Positions 21,537 to 32,876 of a stretch of DNA of 36,387 nt are shown here, one piece after another. The DNA comes from Smittium culicis (taxonomy: Eukaryota; Kickxellomycota; Harpellomycetes; Harpellales; Legeriomycetaceae). Each line of letters starts with the position of its first letter. The stretch's first letter is position 1. The translations under genes were made by a program, and so were the position numbers. The stretch spans positions 1 to 36,387 of the forward strand of contig LSSN01001558.1 of the NCBI GenBank assembly GCA_001970855.1. Direction: 5' to 3'. The notes beneath the pieces are model-generated. The model ran no database searches. It was given only the letters and a program-made list of their open reading frames with translations, and was not told where the DNA came from.

Positions 21537-23841
21537 GGCGCTATTCTGGCTACTATATATAAAATTTTATACTAGAATTTGAGTAATCGAATATAACAGC
21601 ATCACTTGATTTGACAGACTGGCTTTATAAATCTAATATTATTATAAAAAGCAGGTTAAAAAAATAAAGGAATAATGCAGCAGAATTCAAGCTTACAGTT
21701 ATTGGAAAGAAAAAAATACTTAGCGCAAAATTTCTTTATGGTTATTTGATAATTTTTATTTTTAAAGATTTACGAGAATCTTTGGTGTATAATTTGCTAG
21801 CTTCATTCCAGGTAGATATTACATAAACCATATACTAGCATGAACGCTAATAATTGGACAGATCTCATTATATTTTATTTTATTTGCTATGATTATATGA
21901 CCTAACTATTGGTGTACTTAATGTGTAAAGTACCTAGGCCTATAGACATACAGAAATAACTGCTAATAAGCATCGAATTGGTTTATTTGCTAAGTTTGCT
22001 TTTCCTACTCTGAAAAAATATTATTATTCTTTATAATTTTTCCATTTTGAACCAGCTTGAAAGTTTAGCTAAACTTTTTAGCTTATTCTTGTCTTCAAAT
22101 CTCTTTACTTATTCTAATATCAGTGTGTTGGTTTATTATAAATCCTAAAATTTAAAAAAAAATTAGCTTAGCTTTTTTTTTTATAATTAGAGTCGATTCA
22201 TTTTGATCCCTTTCCTCATACAAGTTAAATGGAATCAAAATGGCTTTTTTTGGTTTATAATGCATAATGATTTAAAGATATAATTAAAAATAGAATTTAT
22301 TCTTGTTAACATATAAGCAAGTCATGTTTTAGAAATAATATGCTTTTATGAAAATACTGATAACTTTTTACTTTTAAATGGCAAGGCCATTCAGCTAATA
22401 CTCTTGTTAAAAATAATTAAGCGTTGCTAGATCAACATAAAGATGAGATGATATTTGCACGAGAGATCATTATTTATCCAGTATAAATAACTCTCTAATT
22501 CATTAATAAACATTGTTATTTCCCCTTAGAAAACCAGGTCATTGGGCTCAAAATATACGAGCGCATACTTGTACCTAGGTCTCGTACTCAAATATACTAC
22601 TTGGCAAAAAAATTTGTTTTTTTTAGAATAAAGAATAGATTTATATAGAAAATTGATATCTGATAATTTTGAATTAATTTGAGCTTGAATAAAGTAAAAG
22701 TGTTTAACTATATAATCCCCCGTAATTAGGTTAGTTGAAAGAGCGAATATTTACATTAAAAAAAAACAAAGAACTACCTATCTGGCAGTTATATTAAATA
22801 CATTTTGGTAAGATTTTATGACCTTTGTTTTTTATATTTTTAATTTAGAAAAAACAAAAAATTTAAATTATACAGGATAATCTCTATCTTATTTTATAGA
22901 ATAATAGGAACCCCACTACTATGCGAATATTCAGAATAATTAGTTTTATAAATATATGCTATTATCTGGTTTTATCTTGAAATTTTACACGGAAAATAAG
23001 AATATGCTCTTTAATAAAATTAAAAGCACTAAAAAAAAAAGTAATAATATAATTCAACCCTTTCAAAATACTTTTGCATCAATTATTACAATCAAAGATT
23101 GAAACCTAATTCAAAATAATAAAATATAATAAAATAAAATAACAATGACTTGTTGGGCGCTTAATATAAAGCGCCCAATAAGTTAATTAGTTTTATATGA
23201 AATAGCGAATTAAAAATTCTAAAATTGTTAAAAATGGTTTGTCCTTGAAGGCCCATTTAAAATTTTGAGTAATATAATGGTTAAATATTATTTTTAAAAA
23301 AAACGCTATTTATTTTGACAATTTCTGATTACTAATGCTGAAAAACCAAATAAAATTAATTATTAATTCCAAATTCGATTTATAAACCTAAAAATTTATG
23401 AAGACTAAAAAACCAAATTCAAATTTTACATTATCATAGATTTTTTCTGATTACAAATCTTATAAAAGTAACCGAGCAAATTTCAAAAAGCTGAGCCATT
23501 TAGGCACTTAGTTTCTATTTTAAGAATTTCTCCTAAATTCTCCACACTGTAAGCCATCTAATCAATATATAAACCATTTAGAGCCCAATTTTATTTATTA
23601 AAAATGAATTGTAGGATTTATATATTACGTTTTATAATTTTTACTTTAGTCTAGAGCTAGCTATAACTTCCCTTTCTAGTTTCCCAAGCTCTTCATTGTT
23701 ACTGCATCTCTAAAATAAATCCCTTTTTCTTCATATTATCATTCTATTAACAATTAATCCTTCGAAAATTTAAACCCAAAAAATAAGTATAATTAAATAC
23801 CAACACTTAATATTTCAGGCTTTCCCTCCAAAATCAAAAAA
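21537..23841. other. Divergent 2.3-kb intergenic region
   Basis: This separates the divergently transcribed BDP1 and ECI2-like genes and must contain both promoters, but I cannot identify specific elements. It is very A/T-rich. The one striking structure is the GC-rich hairpin at 23148-23183. No coding sequence is supported. Confidence 0.6.
23148..23183. repeat. 15-bp GC-rich hairpin
   Basis: ACTTGTTGGGCGCTT (23148-23162) pairs with AAGCGCCCAATAAGT (23169-23183) around a 6-base AATATA loop, with a single G-T wobble. It includes a perfect GGGCGC/GCGCCC core in otherwise very A/T-rich DNA. It may be a non-coding RNA hairpin, a minimal palindromic element or a structured binding site. Confidence 0.6.
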
Positions 23842-25864
23842 ATGACAATTCACTCATTTAATTTCGATTCTCCAATATCTTCTGACGTTTTCGAGGAAAT
23901 AGTAAAGATTTATAACTCTGATTTTTCCAAGACGGAAGAATGTCCTATCAAGGATTTATCAAAAGTTGCTGATTCCACGTGGAATTCTATATTGCAAGCT
24001 TATAACAGGTACTACTAAAAGTTGATTTACTTCACTTGATAAACTTGAGCATATTTATAATCAATAATGCATTGATATATTATCAAATTCTTTTGAGAAT
24101 GTTCCTTTGCAATAATTTTCTATTTTATAATTCCTTTTCATTGAATTGCTATTAATATTTTTAATTTACAACTGTAATTATACCAAATAATACTTGTTTT
24201 CCCCCCTATATTATTTTCAATAACATAAATTATATGTAAATTTGACTATAGAAACAAAAAGGAAAAAGTTTCTCTATCGGATTTTAAAGCTACTCTTGAA
24301 AAATCGATCGCGCTATATAATAGGTAAATTTTTATCATGTACCAAAAATTGTTAGTATATCTATAAATTCTTGTTAGTCTAGTACATACTTTTTTATTAC
24401 CCTTATACATTCAATTTCTTAATCCTCGTTATTAATAGAAATCATTTTTTATTATTGATAATTATTCATTTTTATTATTACTAATTTACTCATTTTGGTT
24501 CTTATTTTTTATCAGTGAACCTTTAATAAATGCTAATTCAAATTCTGCTTCTGATATAAAAAAATGCCCCTTCTATAACCCAAAACCAAAAGCTGAACCT
24601 GTTGAGTTCTCCAAACTCGTAAATTCGCCCATAGTAAAGTACATTGACTTTGATACAATTTTCGGTTCTTCAAACATAATATCTGCTTTTCACTTGAATA
24701 AGCTTGTTAAGACATTTCAGGCCATTGAAGCGGACCCTACTAAATATAACGCTTTGGTGATTTGCAGATTTTCCCAGCTTGAATACTATAACTATACCGA
24801 TATAACTTCAGTCTCTAAAGGAGTCACTGATTCATATTTCATGCCGCCTCTTGAAACTACAGATCGAACAGTTATTGAATTATCGGTTAAACTACAGCTG
24901 CTTATTAGGAAAATCTGTAAAATTAGACCAACTTATGCTATTGCAACTGGAAAAGTTTCATTCAGCGCTCTACCGATCTTATTATCAATTAAAAACGTTA
25001 TTGTAACTGAGTATTTTTCAACAAACTTTAGACCATTGAATTCTGAAAATTCTAAAAATGAACAAATCAGCACTGATGCTCATATTACGCATTTTGACTT
25101 AAACTACCCTAACTGCGGATTAATTTTATTTTCAGAATATTGTTCTAATTTTAATTCTAGCGATTCAAAATCAGAAAATGGCTCAAGCCCTGCTACCTAT
25201 CTCAAGGCCAGGGGCATCAGCGCGATTCGATATGTACTTAACAACAGTGAAAATATCAACATTCGCGCGCCAGAACTTATAGAACTGGGTTTTAGTATTG
25301 GGATGGTATCGTCTAAACTCGCTGCCAATTTCCTCGAATCGCTAGCTTCTGCTGCTAAATGCCCATATCCACACACAGAATTTGCTATCACCAGCACAAT
25401 TTCGTCGAAATACGAGTTCCAAGGCCCTTCTAGAATTAACCCTTGGCTACAAGAAATAAACTCTTTATTTAATGTAAGAGCATCTTTGTTTTATTCTAAT
25501 AATATTTCTAGTTTACTGGTATTTTTTATTATCTCTGAAAAGTATTTTTAGTGCTAATTTTTTTCTTTTTTTTTAATTTTATCTTTGACAGGTTAGCGAC
25601 CTGAACAGCTTGGTAACTAATCTGAAGTCTCTGGACAAAAACTGGTCAAATAAGTACCTAACGGGCCCGCTTTCTATAAACTTTTCTAGGCAAAAGGTAT
25701 TTCATATCATCACTAAATTAATGATTTTGATTACTAATTATATGAAATCATTATTTGATTTTTTGGCTGTATTTTTTTCTTTTTTTTTTTAGGCGTTTGA
25801 TGAGATGATCAAGAAGTTTACTTCTATAGAAGATATGGCTGAGCTAGAAATACAACACAATTAG
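23842..25864 (+). CDS. Divergent ACBP-like plus crotonase-fold protein (ECI2-like), probably non-catalytic
   Basis: Five exons: 23842-24008, 24252-24323, 24516-25473, 25592-25696 and 25793-25864, giving 457 residues. All introns are GT-AG and in frame. The first 80 residues weakly match an acyl-CoA-binding domain in spacing (DVFEEIVKIY, then a Trp in ADSTWNSILQAY, ending LEKSIALYN). From about residue 130 the sequence follows a crotonase fold: LNKLVKTFQAIEADPTKYNALVI, then LLIRKICKIRPTYAIATGKV where the oxyanion-hole strand lies, then PELIELGFSIGMVSSKLAANFL and a helical C-terminus. ACBP followed by crotonase is the layout of peroxisomal delta3,delta2-enoyl-CoA isomerase ECI2. The Gly-rich oxyanion segment is largely lost, and where ECI proteins have a catalytic Glu (as in SPEG) I read YPNCG. 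No SKL-type C-terminus is present (ends EIQHN). A HIBCH/Ehd3-like relative is an alternative. Gene structure is firm; the family call is tentative. Confidence 0.55.
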
Positions 25865-26187
25865 AGCGCTTCTCTTTCTGTTATATTTCCTAATCTTTAT
25901 TTTTTTTTTTGAAAAAATTAAAATTAACAATAAGATATTATTTTCTCTATAAAAAATATGATACTAATCTCTTATGCTCTTCAAGTTTATTAATTTACTA
26001 TTTATGTATGTTAATTGTAAATAATTTAACTGCAAAATGAAAGTAGATATTTTCATCAAGTTATATTTAAAAAGATGATATTTCAAGTATCGGAATTAGA
26101 TGTCTTGTGCTAGTAAATTTTTATTGTTTTGAGTAGGAGGCAGAGTGTGGAGGAAAAGTAAAGGCGTTGCTACTATGATTAAAATAT
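25865..26187. other. Convergent intergenic spacer
   Basis: This short A/T-rich spacer lies between the 3' ends of the ECI2-like gene and the BAG-domain gene. Nothing beyond T- and A-rich tracts is seen. Confidence 0.6.
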
Positions 26188-27576
26188 TTAGATTGCTGAA
26201 GTTTTGGCTTTTTCTAAATCCAAAACTCTTGTTTTCGCCTCATCAATCTGGTTCATCCAACTTTGAATTTGGCGCACTATTTTCTTTCGTTGCTGCCGTG
26301 CATTATCAGCACCTTGAGGTAACACGACGCCATCGACAATAAGTAACCGTTTCATCAGTATCTCACTAATATACGTATACGAGTCGAAAAGCGTTTTACG
26401 CTCGGATTTAATTATGGATTCAGCATCCTTGAAGTCGATCGCGCTATTCTCGCTAAGGAACTGATCAATGAATATCTGTGTATTAGATAAAAAGCCCCTA
26501 ATTTTTTGGAGCACTAAATCAGACGTTTCTGACATGATGTGGTCGAATTTTTCCATAATGGCATGCTGCTCCATATCTAACTCAGAAACAACTGCTTGAC
26601 CAGGCTATAATTTAAATGTTATTTATAGATTAGTTTTAGATTATATGTTCGAGTTCAAAAGTCAACATTGTTCAAAGTGGTTTTTGTATAATATAAAGTA
26701 CAAATGCTTGTCGCTGATAATATGAAGTTGTTACCTTTGGGATCGACCCCATCATTCGAACTAAGGCACCAGGATATACGCCATAATAAATCAAAGGCGA
26801 GACATCGTCTTTCATTGTGGCTAAACAAAATAAAAATTTAAAACTCAGCATACTGGATATAAAATAGTAAAAAATAAGGAATTATAGAATAGAATGAAAA
26901 TGAATAGTGTGCTTTCAGCTGAATGGTTTTTTTTTTTACCTCCACTAAAGATTAGTTTCATGGAAGTCACTGGAACTCCTGTCATTTCACGACAAATTTC
27001 CTTAAACTGAGCTAGAGTCATTTCTGTTAAATCGGAATCGTCATATTGAAAATGGAAACGTTCTTTTCCCCAAGCAAGAATTAACGGTGGATAAGACATT
27101 TTTATTCTGTTTCTTTCTCGTTTGTTTGCAAGAATGGCGCTTCTGGATGATCCTGAAGGTAGATGATTAAGAGGAGTTTTTTTTGGAGAATTTGAGTTAA
27201 AATTGAAGAATGCGTTTTTAGCTATCGAAGTTGCTAATAGTCCATACGAGAGGACTAGGGTGAGTGAATGATCTAACAAGGAAATTTTGAACTAAAGAAA
27301 AGGTGATACGAAAATAATTAAATTATTGATGATAGAATTCTTCCAAAAAGAAATTGTAAAACTAATCTTTTTTTTTCTATCAGGTATAAGTAAAATCAAA
27401 AATTGAGCTAAAGAATGAAGCGTGAATAATCGGATTTCTAAGATATTAATTGCAGCTTTGCTCTTAAATAAAATTAAGGATAGAGCGGCAAAAGGTATAT
27501 AAATATATAATTTACTAACCAAGAAGCAATTTTGCATCATTTTTTTCACGTTATTAACCACATTAAATAATCTCAT
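26188..27576 (-). CDS. Ubiquitin-like plus BAG-domain Hsp70 co-chaperone with N-terminal membrane anchor
   Basis: BAG proteins are nucleotide-exchange factors of Hsp70. Four exons on the minus strand: 27576-27520, 27291-26940, 26820-26735 and 26604-26188, giving 303 residues, with introns of 228, 119 and 130 bases. A hydrophobic stretch at about residues 17-45 (LFKISLLDHSLTLVLSYGLL) looks like a membrane anchor, as in yeast Snl1. A basic segment (NKRERNRIK) follows. A ubiquitin-like domain runs from about residue 84 to 160 (LTLA-type core MTLAQFKEICREM, KLIFSGATMKDD, YGVYPGALVRMMGS). The C-terminal BAG domain ends with ILMKRLLIVDGVVLPQG and RQQRKKIVRQIQSWMNQID, the helix that contacts Hsp70. 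The Ubl exon junctions are strongly supported because splicing reads LIFSG-ATMKDD. The first exon is less certain; a start at Met 27099 would give a soluble form without the anchor. Confidence 0.85.
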
Positions 27577-28909
27577 AGGAAAAGTTTACTCAATACTTTA
27601 AATGGGCGTAGTTTTTGTGATCAGACAATTGGCTGTAATAATTCACTATTTGAGAACCTTTAAAGTTTTCCTTTGGTTGCTATTTTTTACCTTATAGCAA
27701 ATAGCCACTCAGAAATAAAAGTCACGCAATATTACGACAGGCATGTTTCAGAAGCAAAAGAATTACGAAAGATTCGGATTGTAGGACGTAGTAAACTATG
27801 ATTACTATTAGAATCGTTTTTGAATAAATTATGCTCTAAAAACGTACACGACCTTCAGATGTTTAGTAATTATAATAAACCATTATTTTTGCTATCATCA
27901 TAATGATAGTAGTCACATGGATACCTAGAAGCTTTTTGATAAACTAGTAAAGCATAGTAAATTTAATTATAATTAGACTAAACACAAATTCTAAAAATAT
28001 GCAAGTCTAGTAGTAAAAGTGGTTAAACTTGGATCCAAAATACCATTTCATCAAGTAAAAGCATAAATTTCGATCTGAGTATATATAATATAATTAGGAT
28101 AGAATTTAAATATTCTTGAAATTATATTTTGAAATAATTTTATCCAGGCAATTCAAGAATCTGAACTTCAACATAATTTGCTAATCACTGATACTCTATG
28201 TAATTAAAACAGAACATCATCTAAATTAATACTATACCTCATAGCCAAAATTATTAAATACATACCATTTTAATAGTGCAAATCGACTAATTAGATTTTA
28301 AATATTTATACAGCCTCAGCTTTTAATACATAATTATGCATAACAAAATAAACTATTCGTCTTGAAATATGTTCAACTTGGTTATCTGTTTTCTTTGGAA
28401 TGCATAGGAACCTCTTTCAATAGCGATAAAACCTGATTATTATGTGTTAATCCAGCTGCACATACTTAAAACAATTAACGAATAGTCTAGCTACTTATTC
28501 TTAAATTTGAATATTTTTCCTATTTTTATATTATTACTTAGCGTCAGACAGCAGGCACATATTAATTTGATAATATACACAGCGTGTAATTAGAAATTCG
28601 CATTGAGATTCTCAACTTTAAAATAAGATACGTTAGTGCAAAAAAAAAAAAATGTTGATGTAAAAATTTTTTTTACATTTAGCTGTCAAGTGTTGATATT
28701 TTTCCCCATTAAAAAATATAGAATATCGATAAAGAATTAGATTTTTATACTTTTATGTTTTGTAAGCTATTACCGGCGCTAAAATAAGAAAGTATTGATC
28801 GAATTAGCTTATTTTATGTACAGCAAAGAAAAAAAAAATAATAGCACAAACATGAAATTTTAAAAATCTGATCCGATTCAATTAATCAAGCTTTAATTTA
28901 TTTAGCGAC
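27577..28909. other. Gene-free region upstream of the BAG gene
   Basis: A/T-rich DNA that presumably carries the BAG-gene promoter at its left edge. Small inverted repeats are present (for example CTATCAT...ATGATAG near 27892-27910), but I see no gene, RNA or mobile element. Confidence 0.55.
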
Positions 28910-29155
28910 ATGAATTTATTTTCAGGGTTAATACTGGAAAATAATTATACTAGCTTTTATTCAATATCTATTGCTGTAATAAATCCACATCTTTCGCGAA
29001 AATTTTCATATCGATATACCCGAAGATATTCCAAATTTGCTCAAGATGCAGAAATTTGGCTACTTAATTTGGTAAGAATAAAAGTCACTGTACTCTATGA
29101 TAAATTTTATAAATCATTAAAGTCAAAATTGGATTATAATAACCAAAAACTATAA
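28910..29155 (+). CDS. Doubtful short reading frame, 81 residues
   Basis: ATG at 28910 opens 81 codons with no recognisable domain; the middle is Arg/Tyr-rich (RKFSYRYTRRYSKFAQDAE). The same stretch could be an internal exon: TTTTCAG lies just inside the start, and GTAAGA follows LLNL near 29071. I found no matching flanking exons. It may be a chance frame or a remnant. Confidence 0.15.
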   Translation: MNLFSGLILENNYTSFYSISIAVINPHLSRKFSYRYTRRYSKFAQDAEIWLLNLVRIKVTVLYDKFYKSLKSKLDYNNQKL

Positions 29156-29359
29156 AACTGAAATGCAATAAACATATATATTTTGATTAGAATTAATGGA
29201 AGCAAAATTTGATTTTTGTTTTTTTTTTTTGAACATTAGTTGTAATTTAATTTTTTGAACAAGTATTTTCAGAAATATGAAATAACTATGAGATAAATAT
29301 TCGAATTTAATGAAAGAAAGACAATGCAAAAAAAAATGGATAAGAAAAAATGCATTATA

Positions 29360-31180
29360 TTATACTTCGCTGGTTTGCTCGATATACAGGTCAAAGTATC
29401 TTCTTATGAATTGGATCTGTTTTGTGGTCTCGATAAGAACAGCTCGTGTATCAATAAGTTTGTTTCGGATATTGTTGTGTTCAGTCACTACATTCTCAGG
29501 AGCACATATTCCTCCAAGTTTGTTCTTTTCTGAATTTGATTTGATATACATTTGTTCAATCTCTACAGATTTTTTGCGGAGTTTTAAGCATTCTGAGTAT
29601 TTATGAGAATAGAGAGCCTTAACCTGTTCAAGAAGTTGTGAATTCATCTTCTTGTGGCACTTTATTATATAAATTTGCTGCTTTTCGTCAGTTTCAAAGT
29701 CTCCTCTATTATTTGGACTTACTCCGTTGTATACTTTAGAATCCTGGAAATTTTTGTAGCTAGTTTTTCCTAACCTATTTTTTTGTGAATTTCTGTTTCT
29801 TTTAGGAATTAAATCTGTATACGCAAAAATCACTGACACATCGCTTGATTGTGTACCATTCTCCATGTAATAAGAGCTATACTCTTGAGCGAAATTGTCG
29901 GTTGCATAATTATTGTTATAGCTTCCGGTGCTGTCACCACTAGAGCTTTCCAAGGATTCATTGCTGTTTGTAGTGTATAAATTATCTAATCCAAATGGTC
30001 TAGCATCAATTCCAAACATTTTAATAAGATTTTCTTGGTTAGTATGGCTATTTGGCATATTTTTACCATAAACTTCTGAATGCATGTTATAGGCTGTTTT
30101 TTCCTGGTTTGCTTGATTTTCATCAAAAGCTGTAGTATCTGACCAGCTGCTAAACCTGCGACCATCATAATCAAGGCACTGGTTGCTATACGACTCAGTA
30201 TATATTCCAGATAAATACTGTTCGTTATGATCATTTCTCACAGAGTTATTAGTAATATTAGAATTTTTTAAATTCGAGTAGCTGTTATTTCCGCTGTTAT
30301 TGTTGCTTGCACCTATCACTCCGCCTGCACTACCATTACTTCCTATGCTATTACATCTATTAAAGATGCTATTATTACGTCTAATACTAAAATCGTTTAA
30401 AATAGTATTCATTCCGATGTTGTTATTAAACATACTTTTTGGGCTATTATTTTCGAATCTATTATACTCATTTTTACGCATTAAATTGCTATTGTTTAAG
30501 TTTTTGGATAAAGCTGACGGAGAAAATGAAGTATTGAAACTTCTTCCATCTTGATGAAGTATGGGGCTAGGAGATTCGGACGAATTTGAGCTAATTGACC
30601 AAATTGATTCGATGGGTTTACTTTTTCTGGAATTAATGTTATTTTCATAGTTTACACGCTTGAACTCGAAATCGCTAGAATCATATTTCATATTACGGTC
30701 ATTGTATAAACTGAATTCATCAAAATTACTAGCAAGACACTTGTTTTTACTAATTGCGCTATCCAAGCTATTAGTAGTTCCAAGAACGCTGAACTTATTT
30801 TGCGAATTTTCATACATATTGCAAAAACTATTAGAATTCAACCCAGATGACATGTTATCAAAATCCTTTCGATTATCGCTTCCAGTAAAAAATTCATAGT
30901 TCATTTCGTTATTTAAATTTCCATACATCTGCCCGCCCATGATATTCTTTTCAAACCCATTTCTGGATCCTAAACTTCCATTATTGCTGTGAAGAAGAGC
31001 GTTGTACGCTGGCGATGGTGTTGGTGAAGCTGATGAATCGCTGCCTAAATGGGAAAATTGCCCCTCATTTGTACTGTTGATGGATTTTTTTGATTCATAA
31101 ATCCAGAATTTTGGGTCGCTGTTTTGGTTATAGTTGAATGCGTTTTGCGATTGTACTGCTGAGTTGAAGTTGGTAGCCAT
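29360..31180 (-). CDS. Asn/Ser-rich low-complexity protein with helical C-terminus, unknown function
   Basis: I do not recognise this 606-residue protein. It is a single uninterrupted frame starting at the first Met, directly downstream of a T-rich leader. Residues 1 to about 470 are dominated by Asn, Ser, Tyr and Gly with many short Asn runs and isolated aromatic residues, a composition typical of prion-like or condensate-forming regions and fungal transcription or RNA regulators. A short basic stretch (PKRNRNSQKNRLGK) near residue 455-475 could be a nuclear localisation signal. The last 100 residues are predicted helical and charged (MNSQLLEQVKALYSHKY, KLRKKSVEIEQMY, IETTKQIQFIRRYFDLYIEQ), suggesting a coiled-coil or binding module; this is the part most likely to reveal a family. 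No membrane segment or catalytic motif is visible. It has an unusually long gene-free upstream region (1.7 kb), as regulatory genes often do. Confidence 0.8.
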   Translation of the reverse strand: MATNFNSAVQSQNAFNYNQNSDPKFWIYESKKSINSTNEGQFSHLGSDSSASPTPSPAYNALLHSNNGSLGSRNGFEKNIMGGQMYGNLNNEMNYEFFTGSDNRKDFDNMSSGLNSNSFCNMYENSQNKFSVLGTTNSLDSAISKNKCLASNFDEFSLYNDRNMKYDSSDFEFKRVNYENNINSRKSKPIESIWSISSNSSESPSPILHQDGRSFNTSFSPSALSKNLNNSNLMRKNEYNRFENNSPKSMFNNNIGMNTILNDFSIRRNNSIFNRCNSIGSNGSAGGVIGASNNNSGNNSYSNLKNSNITNNSVRNDHNEQYLSGIYTESYSNQCLDYDGRRFSSWSDTTAFDENQANQEKTAYNMHSEVYGKNMPNSHTNQENLIKMFGIDARPFGLDNLYTTNSNESLESSSGDSTGSYNNNYATDNFAQEYSSYYMENGTQSSDVSVIFAYTDLIPKRNRNSQKNRLGKTSYKNFQDSKVYNGVSPNNRGDFETDEKQQIYIIKCHKKMNSQLLEQVKALYSHKYSECLKLRKKSVEIEQMYIKSNSEKNKLGGICAPENVVTEHNNIRNKLIDTRAVLIETTKQIQFIRRYFDLYIEQTSEV

Positions 31181-32876
31181 TTTTTTTTTTTGAATATTAA
31201 GAGGTTTTATGGTATTTTTATAGTGTTTTCTTTATTTGATAATCAGAAAATAAGTATTTTTCCAATAAATTATGTATAATGTATTCTGATTTCTTTTTTT
31301 TAATACTAAAAAAGCTTAGTTTAGCTATTTTATATAGTATCCTTATATTTTAGGTTATATGGTAGAATAGGATTGACAATGAAACGATGAAGATTTTTCT
31401 TTTACGGAATAATTTAAACTGTTTTATTTCCCTTAGTTCTTACAAAAAGTAAATATTATTTTTTTTCGGTCGACGTTGAAGTGTTAAGATTATGAAATTT
31501 GATATCAATGATAATGTTATTATGTCTGTGCTTGTGCTTGTGCTTGCGATATTAAAAAAAATGGTATCCTGTATTTACTTTATGTTTTGGGTTTAATTTA
31601 AATTTTTAATTTTTTTTTTTAAAGTTTGATGAAATGTGTGAATTTTGGACTTTTATATATGTTTTTTTGTTCAGACAAAAAATATATATATTACGGGTAT
31701 TATAGAGGCCTTTTTTAAAAAAAATTAAAGAAAATCGAGTGGAATATCAGAGATAGCGGACTTTATTTTTCTTTAGGCGTAGCTGCAGTTTGAGTTTTAA
31801 GTATGCAGAATATATTTATTGAGCTAGTCGAGTGAACAATCAGTGAGCCTTATTGTTTTAAAATAGAATGAAAATACTAGCTAATGGCTTGAAATTATAA
31901 TAATGATGCAATTGAAATGTATTGTGTAGTTTGAATGCTATGCTATGCGGATGGATGGATTAATGAATGAATGTGTTTTTTATATGTAAATAAAATGAAG
32001 TTTTTTAAAAAAACAGTTATGAAAATGGATAAAATTGAGTTATGAATTGCAAGGTTGAGATGGTATAAAATAAAATGCACGATGAGGACAATGATGAAAA
32101 ATGATAGTATTGCTATCTTCGGCTCTTTATAAGAGACTTTTTTTCCTCATTTTTCTAATTTTATCTCAATCTGTTAATTGAAAAGTGTAATTTCATTGTC
32201 TGGGTACTTTATTTATTTTTTTAATAGTTAAGATAACCTTAAAAAGACTTAAGAGCTAATCCTATGCTGATTTATTTGAAGCTTGAATTTTATTTTTGTA
32301 TGTATTTATTAATGTAATTATTTGTGATAATCGACATCCGCCATCCTTTTAAAATCAACGATATGTTATTTTATAATATAAACAAAATATAAAGCCACTA
32401 CAGAGCCCTATTTTGTTGGTGCAAAAAACAATGAAGGTGTATTCAGGACTGGAAGTGTGATTGTGGGCTGGAGAAACAAATAGGATGCTATGAGTAATGT
32501 TGATACAAGAATCGTTTGCATAAAATTAGGAAAAAAAAATTAGGTATATCAAAAAAGTATGGGAGCACCTATCAGAAATCTCTCCAATTGTAAAGATTTA
32601 TGCATAGTGGCCATTTTTTTTTTCGGTCTTGATGGCAAATGTGCTTAGAAAGTGTATAAGAAACAAATCATTATTCTTTTTTGGCGTATTTATTTGTAGT
32701 GTATATTTAATATCTTGATGAGTGGAGTAAGTAACAGAAATGGGTTTTATATTTATATTTATTAGAAGGGGTGCGAGGCTTTTTCATATTTTAAAAAAGA
32801 ATTAAATAATTAAATGAAATAAATAGGATTTTTATAACTCTATTTCTTGTTTTATTTATTAATAATTTATAGTTAT
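31181..32876. other. 1.7-kb region upstream of the Asn/Ser-rich gene
   Basis: No gene is supported. It contains a TGTGCT hexamer repeat (31527-31546), an ATGG/ATGA-type short repeat near 31948-31973, and long T- and A-tracts. It should include the promoter of the minus-strand gene at 31180 and the 3' flank of PET117. Confidence 0.55.
31527..31546. repeat. TGTGCT hexanucleotide repeat
   Basis: Three perfect TGTGCT units plus two bases lie about 350 bases upstream of the Asn/Ser-rich gene. Probably a simple microsatellite. Confidence 0.8.

Noticed and set aside
23148..23183. Rho-independent-type terminator
   Set aside because: The hairpin is strong, but the genome is eukaryotic, no T-run follows directly and no gene ends nearby.
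23842..25864. DPH2 (diphthamide synthesis) assignment
   Set aside because: No iron-sulfur cysteine pattern of DPH1/DPH2 is present; the ACBP-crotonase layout explains the sequence better.
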